This document shows positions 1 through 8,586 of a DNA stretch of 47,628 nt, in pieces. The notes below the pieces were generated by a model. It made no database searches, was not told the origin of the DNA, and was given only the letters and a program-made list of their open reading frames with translations. How positions within the stretch are numbered: position 1 is the stretch's first letter; each line of letters opens with the position of its first letter. This DNA is from FEN-1219 sp035548835 (lineage in GTDB: Bacteria > Pseudomonadota > Gammaproteobacteria > Steroidobacterales > Rariloculaceae): contig DASZSB010000027.1 in NCBI GenBank assembly GCA_035548835.1, forward strand, positions 1 to 47,628, read 5' to 3'. A program made the position numbers and the translations under genes.

Positions 1-199
1 TGGCGCCCTCGTCGCGGCGCGCGGCCTCGCGCGTCAGCCGGGCCTCGAGCTCCTTGATCTCCTTGCGCACCGACTTCAGCTGCGCCTCGCTCTTGCGCTG
101 GTCCTGCGCGTTCGCGAGCGACAGCACGAGCGCGGCGCTCGCGAGTGCGAGCAGACCGCGGCGCAGGCGCCGCCAGGCAGGTGAGCGAAACCGGTGCAT
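1..199 (-). CDS. envC: EnvC-like murein hydrolase activator, N-terminal fragment
   Basis: This is the first 66 codons of a gene that runs off the left edge. The start is an ATG at 199. The N-terminus has an arginine-rich n-region, a hydrophobic stretch of about 17 residues and a likely signal-peptidase site after ANA, so the product should be exported. A charged, Glu/Lys/Arg-rich heptad-like segment (residues 35-62) then looks like the start of a coiled coil. A signal peptide followed at once by such a coiled coil is typical of EnvC/LytM-type proteins, which activate cell-division amidases. The catalytic-like M23 domain would lie outside the window, so the family call is an inference. Other exported coiled-coil proteins remain possible. 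Confidence 0.55.
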   Translation of the reverse strand, partial: MHRFRSPAWRRLRRGLLALASAALVLSLANAQDQRKSEAQLKSVRKEIKELEARLTREAARRDEGA

Positions 200-261
200 A
201 CGCGGCCGAGTCTAGTCGCAGTGCCGCGCCGATTTCACCCGTCGCGGCGCGGCGACGGCGG

Positions 262-957
262 TCAGCCGTCGGTCGAGGGCGCGAGCCGCAGCCGGTAGCC
301 GAGCCCCGTCTCGGTCACGAGGAACTTCGGGCGCTGCGGATCGGGCTCGAGCTTGGCGCGCAGGTGCTGCACGCAGACGCGCAGCGTGCGCGTGTCGCCG
401 GCCTTGTCCGGGCCCCACGCCTCGCGCAGCAGCTCGCGCGGCCGCACGATCATGCCCGCGTGGCGCACCAGGCATTCGAGCACCCGGTACTCGAGCGGCG
501 TCAGGTGCAGCTCGCCCGCCGGTCCCGTGGCGCACCGGCGCTCGAGGTCGATGTCGGCGTGGCCGATGCGCAGCGTCGCGATCTGCTGCGTGCCGCGCAC
601 GTTGCGCCGCAGGGCCGCGCGCACGCGCGCGAGCAGCTCGGCGGCCGAGAACGGCTTCGTCACGTAGTCGTCTGCGCCGGCATCGAGTGCCGCGACCTTC
701 TGCGCCTCCTGCGTGCGCGCCGACAGCACGATGACCGGCACGGGCGACCAGGCCCGTACGCGCCGCACAACCTCGACGCCGTCCACGTCCGGCAGGCCGA
801 GATCCACGAGCAGCAGGTCTGGCTTGTGCGAGCGCGCCTCGATCTCGGCGCGCCGCGCCGTGTCGGCCTCGACCACGCGATAGTGCTCGGCCGTCAGCAG
901 CACGCGCAGCACCTCGCGAATGGCCGCATCGTCCTCGACCACGAGGATCTGATGCAT
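262..957 (-). CDS. kdpE: KdpE, response regulator of the potassium transport operon
   Basis: A 231-residue OmpR/PhoB-type regulator. The receiver domain (about 1-115) has the acidic pair D9/D10, the phospho-acceptor D52, and K101. The C-terminal winged helix (about 135-228) has the usual TPLEYRVL and GYRL motifs. In known systems KdpE, phosphorylated by KdpD, activates kdpFABC when potassium is low or osmolarity is high. The gene begins 8 nt after the kdpD stop, so the two are surely co-transcribed. Its codon use is extremely GC-rich, like kdpD and unlike the lower-GC kdpABC genes. Confidence 0.96.
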   Translation of the reverse strand: MHQILVVEDDAAIREVLRVLLTAEHYRVVEADTARRAEIEARSHKPDLLLVDLGLPDVDGVEVVRRVRAWSPVPVIVLSARTQEAQKVAALDAGADDYVTKPFSAAELLARVRAALRRNVRGTQQIATLRIGHADIDLERRCATGPAGELHLTPLEYRVLECLVRHAGMIVRPRELLREAWGPDKAGDTRTLRVCVQHLRAKLEPDPQRPKFLVTETGLGYRLRLAPSTDG

Positions 958-965
958 GGCCTGCG

Positions 966-3680
966 TCACGCGGCGGGCTCCACCGTCGGCAGCGTGAATG
1001 TGAGCCGCGCGCCACCGCCGGGCCGCGACTCCGCGCTGATCCGGCCGCCGTGCGCTTCGACCACGGCCCGACAGATCGAGAGGCCAAGCCCCGCGCCGAC
1101 GATCGTGCCTTCGCCCGTGCCGCGCTGGAACTTCTCGAACAGGCGCTCGGGATCGCCCGGCGGCAGACCGGGGCCGGTGTCGTCCACCGTGACCCGCACG
1201 AATGGGCCGTCTGGCGCCGCCGCGATCGTGATCTGCGTCCCTTTCGGCGTGTACTTCGCGGCGTTGTCGAGCAGGTTCGCGAGCACCTGCACCGCGAGCG
1301 TCGCGTCGACGAACACGAGCGGCAGGTCCGCGGGCAGCTCGAGCTGCACGCGGTGGCCGGCCAGGGGTTGCTCGGCGTGCGCCAGCGCGGCGGCCACGAG
1401 GTCGTCGACCGACTCCCAGTCCCGGCGCAGCGTGAGCTCGCCGGAGTCGAGCCGCATGAGGTCGAGCACCTTCGACACGAGCTCCGACATGTCGCGCGCC
1501 TTCACCTCGATCGAGCGCGCGAGCCCTGTGCGCGTAGGCTCGTCGAGCGCGCCGCCGCGCGTCGCGAGCGTGGACGCGGCACCCGCCATCGCGGCCAGCG
1601 GCGTACGCAGGTCGTGCGAGATCGATGCCAGCAGCGTGTTGCGCAGCGTCTCGCGCTCGGCCGCGACGCGGGCCCCGGCCGCGACGTCGGCGAGCCGTGC
1701 GCGTTCGAGCGCAAGCCCGATCTGCCCCGCGAAGGTCTCGAGCAGGTGCCGCTGCTCGGGCAGCAGCACGCGGCGCGGATTGCGCGGCCGCACGGCCAGC
1801 ACGCCGAGCCCGCGCTCCGGCTCGCCGAACGGCAGGTACAGCGCCGGCGCGGCCGGCAGAGTGTCGGAACCGAGCCCCGCGCGCCGGCCGTGATCGGCCA
1901 CCCACTGCGCGATCGCGAGATCTGCGCCGCGGAACGCGCCGTCGCTCGGCGGCTGACCTGGGTAACGCAGCCGGCCCGTGTGGTCGGGCAACAGCACGAC
2001 GGCGTCGCTCTCGAACACCTCGGCCACGTGCCGCACCGCCACGCGCGCCATGCCGTCGACGTCGCGCGTGGCCGCGAGCTCGCGGCTCATCGCGTACAGC
2101 AGCGCCGTGCGCCGCTCGCGCGCGCCGGCCACGCGCGTCTGCTGGCGCACGCTCGCCATCAGCGTGGCGATCACGAGCGCGATCGTCAGCATCACCGCGA
2201 ACGTCACGAAGTACTGCACGTCCGAGACGGCGAACGTGAACTTCGGCGTGACGAAGAAGAAGTCGAGGCAGATCACGTTCAGCACGGCCGTCAGCACGGA
2301 CGGCAGACGGCCGATCCGCAGGCCCGCGACCACGACGCCGAGCAGGTACACCATGACGAGGTTCGACAGCTCGAAGTACGGGAACATCGGCCACGCGATC
2401 GCCGTGCACGCCACCGAGATCGCGGCCGCCGCGAAGTAGCGCTTCCAGTGCACGGGCGCCGGCGCGGGCTCGACCACGGCCGGCGCGCGGCGCGCGCCGC
2501 GCCGCTCCGCGACCGCCTCGTCGCGCTCGGCCACGGTCACCACGTCGAAGCCCGCCGCGCGCTGCACCAGCTCCTCGGCCGTCGAGCGCCGCCACAGCGT
2601 GCGCCAGCCGCGGCGTTTCGGCGCGCCCACGAGCACGCGCGTCGCGCGCCGCGTGCGCGCGTACTCGAGCAGCGCGGCCGCAGCCGTCGGGCCGTCGAGC
2701 GTCACGGTCTCCGCGCCGAGCGACTCCGCGAGCCGCAGCAGCTCGATGCGCCGGTTGCGCTGCGCGGTCGAGAGCCGCAGCAGCGCCGGCGTCTCGACGT
2801 AGACCACGGTCCAGCGCGAGCGCAGCGCGTCGGCCATGCGCTTGCCGGCGCGCACGAGCTGCTCCGCCTGCGTGTCCGGGCCCACGGCCACGAGCAGGTG
2901 ATCCTGCGCGAGCCACTCGCGCGAGGAACGGTCGCCCGCGAGGGAGACGCGGGCCGCGGCCTCCACGCGGTGCGTCATGCGTCGCAGCGCGAGCTCGCGT
3001 AGCGCGATCAGGTTCGGCTTCCTGAAGAACCGCTCGATGGCCGTGCCGATCTCCTCCGGCACGTACACCTTGCCCGCCTGCAGCCGCGCAAGCAGGTCCT
3101 CCGGCGGCAGGTCGATCAGCTCGACCTCGTCGGCGTCGTCGAACACGTGATCCGGCAGCGTCTCGCGCTGGCGCACGCCCGTGATCTGTGCGACCAAGTC
3201 GTTCAGGCTCTCGAGATGCTGGACGTTCAACGTCGTCCAGACGTGGATGCCCGCCTCGAGCAGCTCCTCGATGTCCTGCCAGCGCTTCGGATGGCGCGGC
3301 GGCGGCTCGCCGCCGATCAGGTTCGAATGCGCGAGCTCGTCGACGAGCAGGATCCCCGGCCGACGTTTCAGCGCCGTGTCGAGATCGAACTCCTGCCGGA
3401 CAATGCCGCGATAGCTGACCGCCACCGTCGGGAGCCGCTCGAGACCCGCCATCAGGCCCTCAGTCTGCACACGCCCGTGCGGCTCCACGTAGCCGATCAC
3501 GACCTCGGTACCCGCGAGCTTCGCGGCGTGCGCCGCGCTCAGCATCGCGAACGTCTTGCCGACGCCCGCAGTGGCGCCGAAGAACACCCTGAGACGCCCT
3601 CGACGCGCCCGTGCCTCCTCGGCTTTGACTTGCGCGAGCAACGCGTCGGGATCGGGCCGAGATTCTCCGGGCAACATCAT
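966..3680 (-). CDS. kdpD: KdpD, sensor histidine kinase for potassium/osmotic signal
   Basis: A 904-residue KdpD, close to the usual length of about 890-900. In order it has the N-terminal KdpD domain with a Walker-A-like motif GATAGVGKT (35-43), a universal-stress-like domain, a block of closely spaced membrane helices (DUF4118, near 425-510), a GAF-like region, and a kinase core with the phospho-acceptor H689 in the motif SHDLRTPL. ATP-binding N, G1 (DDTGPGLP) and G2 (GAGLGLS) boxes follow. It sits in the inner membrane and phosphorylates KdpE. It lies 125 nt downstream of kdpC, so it may have its own promoter as well as read-through. Two adjacent ATG codons mark the start. The Shine-Dalgarno sequence is weak. 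Confidence 0.97.
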   Translation of the reverse strand: MMLPGESRPDPDALLAQVKAEEARARRGRLRVFFGATAGVGKTFAMLSAAHAAKLAGTEVVIGYVEPHGRVQTEGLMAGLERLPTVAVSYRGIVRQEFDLDTALKRRPGILLVDELAHSNLIGGEPPPRHPKRWQDIEELLEAGIHVWTTLNVQHLESLNDLVAQITGVRQRETLPDHVFDDADEVELIDLPPEDLLARLQAGKVYVPEEIGTAIERFFRKPNLIALRELALRRMTHRVEAAARVSLAGDRSSREWLAQDHLLVAVGPDTQAEQLVRAGKRMADALRSRWTVVYVETPALLRLSTAQRNRRIELLRLAESLGAETVTLDGPTAAAALLEYARTRRATRVLVGAPKRRGWRTLWRRSTAEELVQRAAGFDVVTVAERDEAVAERRGARRAPAVVEPAPAPVHWKRYFAAAAISVACTAIAWPMFPYFELSNLVMVYLLGVVVAGLRIGRLPSVLTAVLNVICLDFFFVTPKFTFAVSDVQYFVTFAVMLTIALVIATLMASVRQQTRVAGARERRTALLYAMSRELAATRDVDGMARVAVRHVAEVFESDAVVLLPDHTGRLRYPGQPPSDGAFRGADLAIAQWVADHGRRAGLGSDTLPAAPALYLPFGEPERGLGVLAVRPRNPRRVLLPEQRHLLETFAGQIGLALERARLADVAAGARVAAERETLRNTLLASISHDLRTPLAAMAGAASTLATRGGALDEPTRTGLARSIEVKARDMSELVSKVLDLMRLDSGELTLRRDWESVDDLVAAALAHAEQPLAGHRVQLELPADLPLVFVDATLAVQVLANLLDNAAKYTPKGTQITIAAAPDGPFVRVTVDDTGPGLPPGDPERLFEKFQRGTGEGTIVGAGLGLSICRAVVEAHGGRISAESRPGGGARLTFTLPTVEPAA

Positions 3681-3732
3681 CCCGGCGGCCGCGCAAGCAC
3701 CATGAACTCCACGGCCTGCCCTCCGAGGAAAG

Positions 3733-3747
3733 GACTCGAGACGAGTC
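3733..3747. promoter_or_regulatory. Perfect 6-bp inverted repeat in the kdpC-kdpD gap
   Basis: The sequence gactcg-aga-cgagtc is a perfect inverted repeat with a 3-nt spacer. It lies in the 125-nt non-coding gap (3681-3805) between kdpC and kdpD. It could be an operator or a small RNA hairpin separating the structural genes from the sensor genes. There is no run of T after it, so a terminator is unlikely. No function is shown by the sequence alone. Confidence 0.3.
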
Positions 3748-3805
3748 TAGCGCGGATCGTTCGAATGACGTTCGCTCTTGCTGTCCAGCAGCGTGTGTGG
3801 GCTGC

Positions 3806-4381
3806 TCACTTCCCGGCCGCGTCGAGCGCAAGGTTCAACTCGAGCACGTTGACGCGCGGCTCGCCGAGCACGCCGAACGTGCGGCCTTCGGTCGCGGCCT
3901 GGACGAATGCACGCACCTGGGCCTCGGTCAACCCGCGCGTTCGGGCGACACGTGCCAGCTGGTATTCCGCCGCCGCGGGGGAGATCTGCGGATCGAGTCC
4001 ACTCGCCGACGCCGTCACGAGGTCCACGGGGATCGGCCGCGTATTGCCCGGGTCGGCGGCGCGCAGCGCTGCGATCCGATCCTGCACGGCCTGCTCGAAA
4101 GCCGGGTTGGTCGGCCCCTGGTTCGAGCCGCCGGAGACTGCGCCGTTGTATGGCATCGGCCCCGTGGCGGACGGCCGACCCCAGAAGTACTGCTCGCTCG
4201 AGAACGGTTGCCCAATCAATCGCGAACCCACGGCGTGCCCTCTGGCTTCGATCACGCTGCCGCCCACCTGCTCGCCAAAGGCCAATGCACCGATTACGGT
4301 GCTGATGGCCGGGTACAAGACCCCGGTCAGGAGCGTGAGCGCTGCGAATATCAGAAGCGCCGGGCGAAGTTCGCTTGCCAT
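3806..4381 (-). CDS. kdpC: KdpC, accessory subunit of the K+-transporting P-type ATPase
   Basis: A 191-residue KdpC with one N-terminal membrane helix (about residues 7-30) and a soluble periplasmic-side part. The family motifs are present: SRLIGQPF, FWGRPSAT, PYNGAVSGGSN, and PVDLVTASASGLDP. KdpC stabilises the KdpFABC complex in the inner membrane and is thought to assist ATP and substrate binding. The start ATG is preceded by AGAGGAA at good spacing. It follows kdpB by 30 nt and belongs to the same operon. Confidence 0.97.
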   Translation of the reverse strand: MASELRPALLIFAALTLLTGVLYPAISTVIGALAFGEQVGGSVIEARGHAVGSRLIGQPFSSEQYFWGRPSATGPMPYNGAVSGGSNQGPTNPAFEQAVQDRIAALRAADPGNTRPIPVDLVTASASGLDPQISPAAAEYQLARVARTRGLTEAQVRAFVQAATEGRTFGVLGEPRVNVLELNLALDAAGK

Positions 4382-4411
4382 GTTCGGATTCCTCTGGTGA
4401 GTGAGCCGCCC

Positions 4412-6508
4412 TCAGGCGAGGCCCGCGACCGTGAGCAACACGTCGATGATCTTGATGCACACGAACGGCACCACGATGCCGCCGACTCCGTAGATCATCA
4501 AATTGCGCCGCAGCAGCACGGCCGCCGAAGCGGCCCGAGTCTTCACGCCGCGCAGCGCGAGCGGCACGAGACCCACGATGACCAGGGCGTTGAAGATGAC
4601 GGCCGAAAGGATCGCACTCTCGGGGCTCGTCAGTCGCATGATGTTCAGCGTATCCAGCGCCGGGTACGTCGTCGCGAAGGCGGCTGGAATGATGGCGAAA
4701 TATTTCGAGACGTCGTTCGCGACTGAGAACGTCGTGAGCGCACCCCGAGTGACGAGCATCTGCTTGCCGACGTCGACGACCTCGATCAACTTCGTCGGGT
4801 TGGAGTCGAGGTCCACCATATTGCCGGCTTCCTTCGCGGCCTGCGTGCCAGTGTTCATAGCGACACCGACATCGGCCTGCGCGAGCGCGGGCGCGTCATT
4901 CGTGCCGTCGCCGCACATCGCGACGAGTCGGCCTTCACCTTGGTTCTTCCGAATAAGCTCCAGCTTCTTTTCCGGCGTGGCCTCTGCCAGGAATTCGTCG
5001 ACGCCGGCCTCCGCAGCGATCGCAGCAGCCGTCAGCCGGTTGTCGCCCGTCACCATGATGGTCTTGATGCCCATCTCGCGCAGCTCGGCGAAGCGCTCCT
5101 TGATGCCACCCTTGACGACGTCGCGAAGCTCGATCACGCCCAGCACACGGGCGCCCTTGCCGGCCTCTGCCACGACGAGCGGGGTCGCACCCTCCCGCGA
5201 GATCTTGTCGACGGTCTCGCCGACACTCGAAGGCCACGAGCCACCCTCGGTCTCGACGAACGCCCGGATCGCGTCCGCTGCGCCCTTGCGCAGGCGGCGA
5301 CCCTCGACGTCGACGCCACTCATGCGCGTGTGCGCGGAGAACTTGTGGAAGGTGTGAGTCAGGGTCGAAACGTCCCTGCCTCGCAGCTGATAACGCTGCT
5401 TCGCGAGCACGACGATGGAGCGTCCCTCCGGCGTTTCGTCCGCGAGTGACGCGAGTTGGGCCGCGTCTGCGAATTCACGCTCGTCGACGCGGGGCGCGGG
5501 GTGGAACGCCTTTGCTTGCCGGTCACCGAGCGTGATCGTGCCCGTCTTGTCGAGAAGCAGCACATCGACGTCGCCAGCGGCCTCCACTGCGCGACCCGAC
5601 GTCGCGATCACGTTCGCGCGCACCATGCGGTCCATGCCGGCAATGCCGATCGCGGACAGCAGAGCACCTATGGTCGTCGGAATCAGGCACACGAGCAACG
5701 CGACGAGCACGGTGGCCGTGACCACGGAACCCTGACCGGCGCTTGTCACGGCGTAGTGCGAGAACGGCGACAGGGTCGCGGTCGCGAGCAGGAACACGAC
5801 CGTCATCATCGCGAGCAGGATCGCCAGCGCGATCTCGTTCGGCGTGCGGGCGCGCTTCGCCCCTTCCACGAGGGCGATCATCCGATCGAGGAAGCCTTCG
5901 CCCTCGCGACTCGTGACACGCACGATCAACCAGTCGGACAGCACGCGCGTGCCGCCCGTGACGGACGAAAAGTCACCACCGGCCTCGCGCAACACGGGGG
6001 CGGACTCGCCCGTGACCGCGCTTTCATTCACCGAGGCAACCCCCTCCAGGATCTCGCCGTCGGCGGGGATGATGTCATTGGTCTGCACGAGCACGAGGTC
6101 GTCGCGCCGCAAAGCGCCCGCCTCGACCAGCTGATAGTCGCGCGAGCCTCGCGCCCGCAGGCGCTTGGCCTGCACGTTCTGGCGCATCGAACGCAGCGTT
6201 GCCGCTTGCGCTTTGCCGCGGCCTTCCGCCACGGCTTCGGCGAAATTCGCGAACAGCACGGTAAGCCAGAGCCACGCCGAGATCACGAGCACGAAGACCG
6301 GGTGGCCTTCGTTTGTGACCTGCCCGAACGCCGCGGCAATCCCGATCAGCGTGGTGTAGATGCTGCCGAGATAGACGACGAACATCACGGGGTTGCGGAA
6401 CTGCACCCAGGGATGCAGCTTCGCGAACGAGCCGCGGATCGCGGCCCAGACGATCGGCCGCGTCATCAAGTTCATCGGGCGTTCGACGTGCACTGCACTG
6501 ACGTTCAT
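4412..6508 (-). CDS. kdpB: KdpB, catalytic subunit of the K+-transporting P-type ATPase
   Basis: A 698-residue P-type ATPase. Visible signatures are TGES in the actuator domain (166-169), DKTGT with the phosphorylated D320, MVTGDN, and GDGTNDAPAL (533 on), plus several hydrophobic membrane helices. It hydrolyses ATP to drive potassium import through KdpA. The frame is open further upstream. I chose the ATG at 6508 because GGAAGGA lies just before it and the protein then begins like other KdpB proteins. That Shine-Dalgarno sequence lies inside the last codons of kdpA, whose stop ends 2 nt upstream. Confidence 0.98.
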   Translation of the reverse strand: MNVSAVHVERPMNLMTRPIVWAAIRGSFAKLHPWVQFRNPVMFVVYLGSIYTTLIGIAAAFGQVTNEGHPVFVLVISAWLWLTVLFANFAEAVAEGRGKAQAATLRSMRQNVQAKRLRARGSRDYQLVEAGALRRDDLVLVQTNDIIPADGEILEGVASVNESAVTGESAPVLREAGGDFSSVTGGTRVLSDWLIVRVTSREGEGFLDRMIALVEGAKRARTPNEIALAILLAMMTVVFLLATATLSPFSHYAVTSAGQGSVVTATVLVALLVCLIPTTIGALLSAIGIAGMDRMVRANVIATSGRAVEAAGDVDVLLLDKTGTITLGDRQAKAFHPAPRVDEREFADAAQLASLADETPEGRSIVVLAKQRYQLRGRDVSTLTHTFHKFSAHTRMSGVDVEGRRLRKGAADAIRAFVETEGGSWPSSVGETVDKISREGATPLVVAEAGKGARVLGVIELRDVVKGGIKERFAELREMGIKTIMVTGDNRLTAAAIAAEAGVDEFLAEATPEKKLELIRKNQGEGRLVAMCGDGTNDAPALAQADVGVAMNTGTQAAKEAGNMVDLDSNPTKLIEVVDVGKQMLVTRGALTTFSVANDVSKYFAIIPAAFATTYPALDTLNIMRLTSPESAILSAVIFNALVIVGLVPLALRGVKTRAASAAVLLRRNLMIYGVGGIVVPFVCIKIIDVLLTVAGLA

Positions 6509-6510
6509 GT

Positions 6511-8319
6511 TCAATTCCTTCCGATCATCTGGAGGTGCTCGACGATTGGACCGAGCGCGAGCGCCGGCACGAACGTGAGAGCACCGACCATCAGCACGAC
6601 TCCCACGAGCCAGCCGATGAACAGCGGGGTATGTGTGGGCAACGTGCCGGCCGTCACGGCAGTCGAACGCTTCGCGGCGAGACTGCCGGCAATACCCAGC
6701 ACGGGGATCATGATCCAGTAGCGCGAGAGCCACATCGCGATGCCGAGCGCCACGTTGTAGAACGGCACGTTGGCCGAGATCCCGGCGAACGCGCTGCCGT
6801 TGTTGTTGCCGGCCGAGGAGAACGCATACAGGATTTCGGAGAAGCCATGTACGGCAGGATTAGCGATGCTGCTGACGGCAACCGGGAGAACGCTGGCGAT
6901 TGCCGCGCCGACGAGCACGATCGCCGGCGGCACGAGAATCGCGAGCGACGCCATCTTGATCTCGTAGGACTCGAGCTTCTTGCCGAGGTATTCGGGCGTC
7001 CGGCCAACCATGAGACCGGCGATGAAAACGGCCACGATCGCAAACATCAGCATGCCGTACAGCCCGCTGCCGACGCCGCCAAAGACGACCTCGCCGAGCT
7101 GCATGAGCCACATCGGAATCATGCCGCCGAGCGGCGTGAAAGAGTCGTGCATCGCGTTGACGGAGCCGTTCGAAGCCGCCGTCGTTGCCACGGCCCAGAG
7201 AGCCGAGTTCGTGACGCCAAACCGGGTCTCCTTGCCCTCCATGTTGCCGCCGGCCTGCAGATCGGATGCGGATTGGTCGAGCTGCAGCGCTTCCAGGCGC
7301 GGATTGCCGGCCTGCTCGGCCGCAATGTCGCCGATCACGAGCGGCACGAAGATCACGAGCATCGCGGCGAGTAAGGCCCACCCCTGCCGCGTGTCCCGCA
7401 CCATGTACCCGAAGGTGTAGCAAAGGCTCGCGGAGATCAGCAGGATCGCGAGTACCTCGAGGAAATTCGAGAGCGGCGTCGGGTTCTCGTACGGATGCGC
7501 CGAGTTCACGTTGAAGAACCCACCGCCGTTCGTACCGAGCTGCTTGATTGCGACCTGGCTGGCGGCCGGTCCGAGCGGCAAGGTTTGCTCCGTCACGCGC
7601 GTGGCCTGCGTAGCCGGTTTGCCGGTCGCGTCCAGGACCGGATCGCCGGCATCGTTCTTGATGGGCATATCGACCGTTATCGGGTCGACGAGCTCGACAT
7701 TCTTGTAGGGCGCGAAAGTCTGAACCACGCCCTGCGACATCAGTACGATCGCGAGAAGCAACGAGAGCGGCAACAGGATATAGAGCGTCGACCGAGTCAG
7801 GTCGACCCAGAAGTTGCCGATCTCGGCGGATTGCCGCCGGACGAAGCCGCGTGTGAGTGCGACGAGCACTGCCATTCCGGACGCGGCCGACACGAAGTTC
7901 TGCACCGCAAGGCCGAGCATCTGCGTGAGATAGCTCATCGTCGCCTCGCCGGCGTAGCCCTGCCAGTTCGTGTTCGTAGCGAAGCTGACGGCGGTGTTGA
8001 ATGACGAGTCCGGGCTCACGGCGGGCATGCCCGCGGGGTTCAGCGGCAACAAGCCCTGGAAGCGTTGCAGCAGATAGACGACGACGACGCCGATCAAATT
8101 GAACAGCAGCAGGCCGACCGTGTAGCGTTTCCAGTCCGTCTCCCGCGCCGCGTCGACGCCGGCGACTCGGTAGATGAGCCGCTCCACAGGACCGAGAGCC
8201 GGCGACAGAAACGTGTGCTTGCCCTCGTAGACGTGGGCCATGAAGATCCCGAGCGGCTTCACGAGCGCAACGAGCACGCCTACGTAGATCGCGACCTGCA
8301 GGAATGCTTGTGCGGTCAT
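6511..8319 (-). CDS. kdpA: KdpA, potassium-binding channel-like subunit
   Basis: A 602-residue, very hydrophobic protein with about ten membrane helices. It carries the selectivity-filter-type segment NGGGFFNVNSAHPYENPT that is diagnostic for KdpA. It selects and translocates K+ using energy from KdpB. The frame is open upstream. I chose the ATG at 8319 because it overlaps the kdpF stop by 4 nt (ATGA) and gives the normal N-terminus. Confidence 0.98.
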   Translation of the reverse strand: MTAQAFLQVAIYVGVLVALVKPLGIFMAHVYEGKHTFLSPALGPVERLIYRVAGVDAARETDWKRYTVGLLLFNLIGVVVVYLLQRFQGLLPLNPAGMPAVSPDSSFNTAVSFATNTNWQGYAGEATMSYLTQMLGLAVQNFVSAASGMAVLVALTRGFVRRQSAEIGNFWVDLTRSTLYILLPLSLLLAIVLMSQGVVQTFAPYKNVELVDPITVDMPIKNDAGDPVLDATGKPATQATRVTEQTLPLGPAASQVAIKQLGTNGGGFFNVNSAHPYENPTPLSNFLEVLAILLISASLCYTFGYMVRDTRQGWALLAAMLVIFVPLVIGDIAAEQAGNPRLEALQLDQSASDLQAGGNMEGKETRFGVTNSALWAVATTAASNGSVNAMHDSFTPLGGMIPMWLMQLGEVVFGGVGSGLYGMLMFAIVAVFIAGLMVGRTPEYLGKKLESYEIKMASLAILVPPAIVLVGAAIASVLPVAVSSIANPAVHGFSEILYAFSSAGNNNGSAFAGISANVPFYNVALGIAMWLSRYWIMIPVLGIAGSLAAKRSTAVTAGTLPTHTPLFIGWLVGVVLMVGALTFVPALALGPIVEHLQMIGRN

Positions 8320-8408
8320 TCGAATTTCTCCGGATACAGGAGCGCGACGAACAGATAGATCGCGACGCCCACGGACAGCACGAGGCCGATCCACTCCATC
8401 GCGGTCAT
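8316..8408 (-). CDS. kdpF: KdpF, small membrane subunit of the Kdp ATPase
   Basis: A 30-residue peptide with one membrane helix ending in ALLYPEKFE. This matches KdpF in size and in the typical C-terminus (one helix, then Y-x-E-x-F-like residues). KdpF stabilises the KdpABC complex in the membrane. Its stop overlaps the kdpA start by 4 nt. Its own start overlaps the stop of another 30-codon frame upstream, also as ATGA, so three successive cistrons appear to be translationally coupled. Confidence 0.9.
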   Translation of the reverse strand: MTAMEWIGLVLSVGVAIYLFVALLYPEKFE

Positions 8409-8497
8409 TGATGTTTCTCCAGGCTTGCGACGACCTTGTAGAGGGCCCAGGTCACGGCGACCAGAAGGGCCGCGAGAACGACCATCAGAACTTCCAT
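8405..8497 (-). CDS. 30-residue single-helix peptide, first cistron of the kdp operon
   Basis: This frame starts with ATG at 8497, five bases after a good Shine-Dalgarno sequence (GAGGAA). It encodes MEVLMVVLAALLVAV... followed by TWALYKVVASLEKHQ: one hydrophobic helix (about residues 2-20) and a short amphipathic, charged tail. The stop overlaps the ATG of kdpF as ATGA. The Shine-Dalgarno sequence, the coupling and the membrane-helix composition together support a real gene. I do not recognise the family. It could be a second KdpF-like subunit or a leader peptide that sets translation of kdpF and kdpA. Confidence 0.7.
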   Translation of the reverse strand: MEVLMVVLAALLVAVTWALYKVVASLEKHQ

Positions 8498-8548
8498 CGC
8501 ATTTCCTCGGTGGGCGATTTCCCACGCTCAGAGACGTTGCGGGTGAAG

Positions 8549-8554
8549 ATTGTA
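8549..8554 (-). promoter_or_regulatory. Candidate -10 element (TACAAT) of the kdp operon
   Basis: Read on the minus strand, TACAAT lies 51 nt upstream of the first ATG of the kdp operon. It matches the sigma-70 consensus TATAAT at five of six bases. No good -35 hexamer lies at the usual distance, as would be expected for a promoter that needs an activator such as phosphorylated KdpE. A copy of ATTTCCTAACG (repeat at 8576-8586) lies just upstream and could be an activator half-site. This is inference only. Confidence 0.35.
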
Positions 8555-8575
8555 GGGACCCACCTGTAAGTGCGG

Positions 8576-8586
8576 CGTTAGGAAAT
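8576..8586. repeat. 11-bp direct repeat CGTTAGGAAAT, copy 1
   Basis: The sequence cgttaggaaat occurs here and again, identically, at 8766-8776. This copy is between the kdp promoter region and the possible small membrane gene. Both copies lie in the only gene-poor stretch of the window (8498-8910), between two oppositely oriented transcription units. They may be binding sites for a shared regulator. Chance cannot be excluded. Confidence 0.4.

Noticed and set aside
262..2916. Apparent fusion of KdpE with an upstream 650-residue region on the minus strand
   Set aside because: Only the last 231 codons match KdpE, and they have their own ATG at 957. The upstream part is an out-of-frame reading of kdpD.
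145..3002. Long open frames on the plus strand opposite kdpE and kdpD (for example 582 and 650 codons)
   Set aside because: They lie opposite clear kdp genes, are made of Arg/Ala/Gly/Pro-rich text without any domain, and are expected by chance in very GC-rich coding DNA.
3147..4400. 417-codon plus-strand frame across the start of kdpD and all of kdpC
   Set aside because: It is antisense to kdpD and kdpC, has no recognisable domain and has no Shine-Dalgarno sequence.
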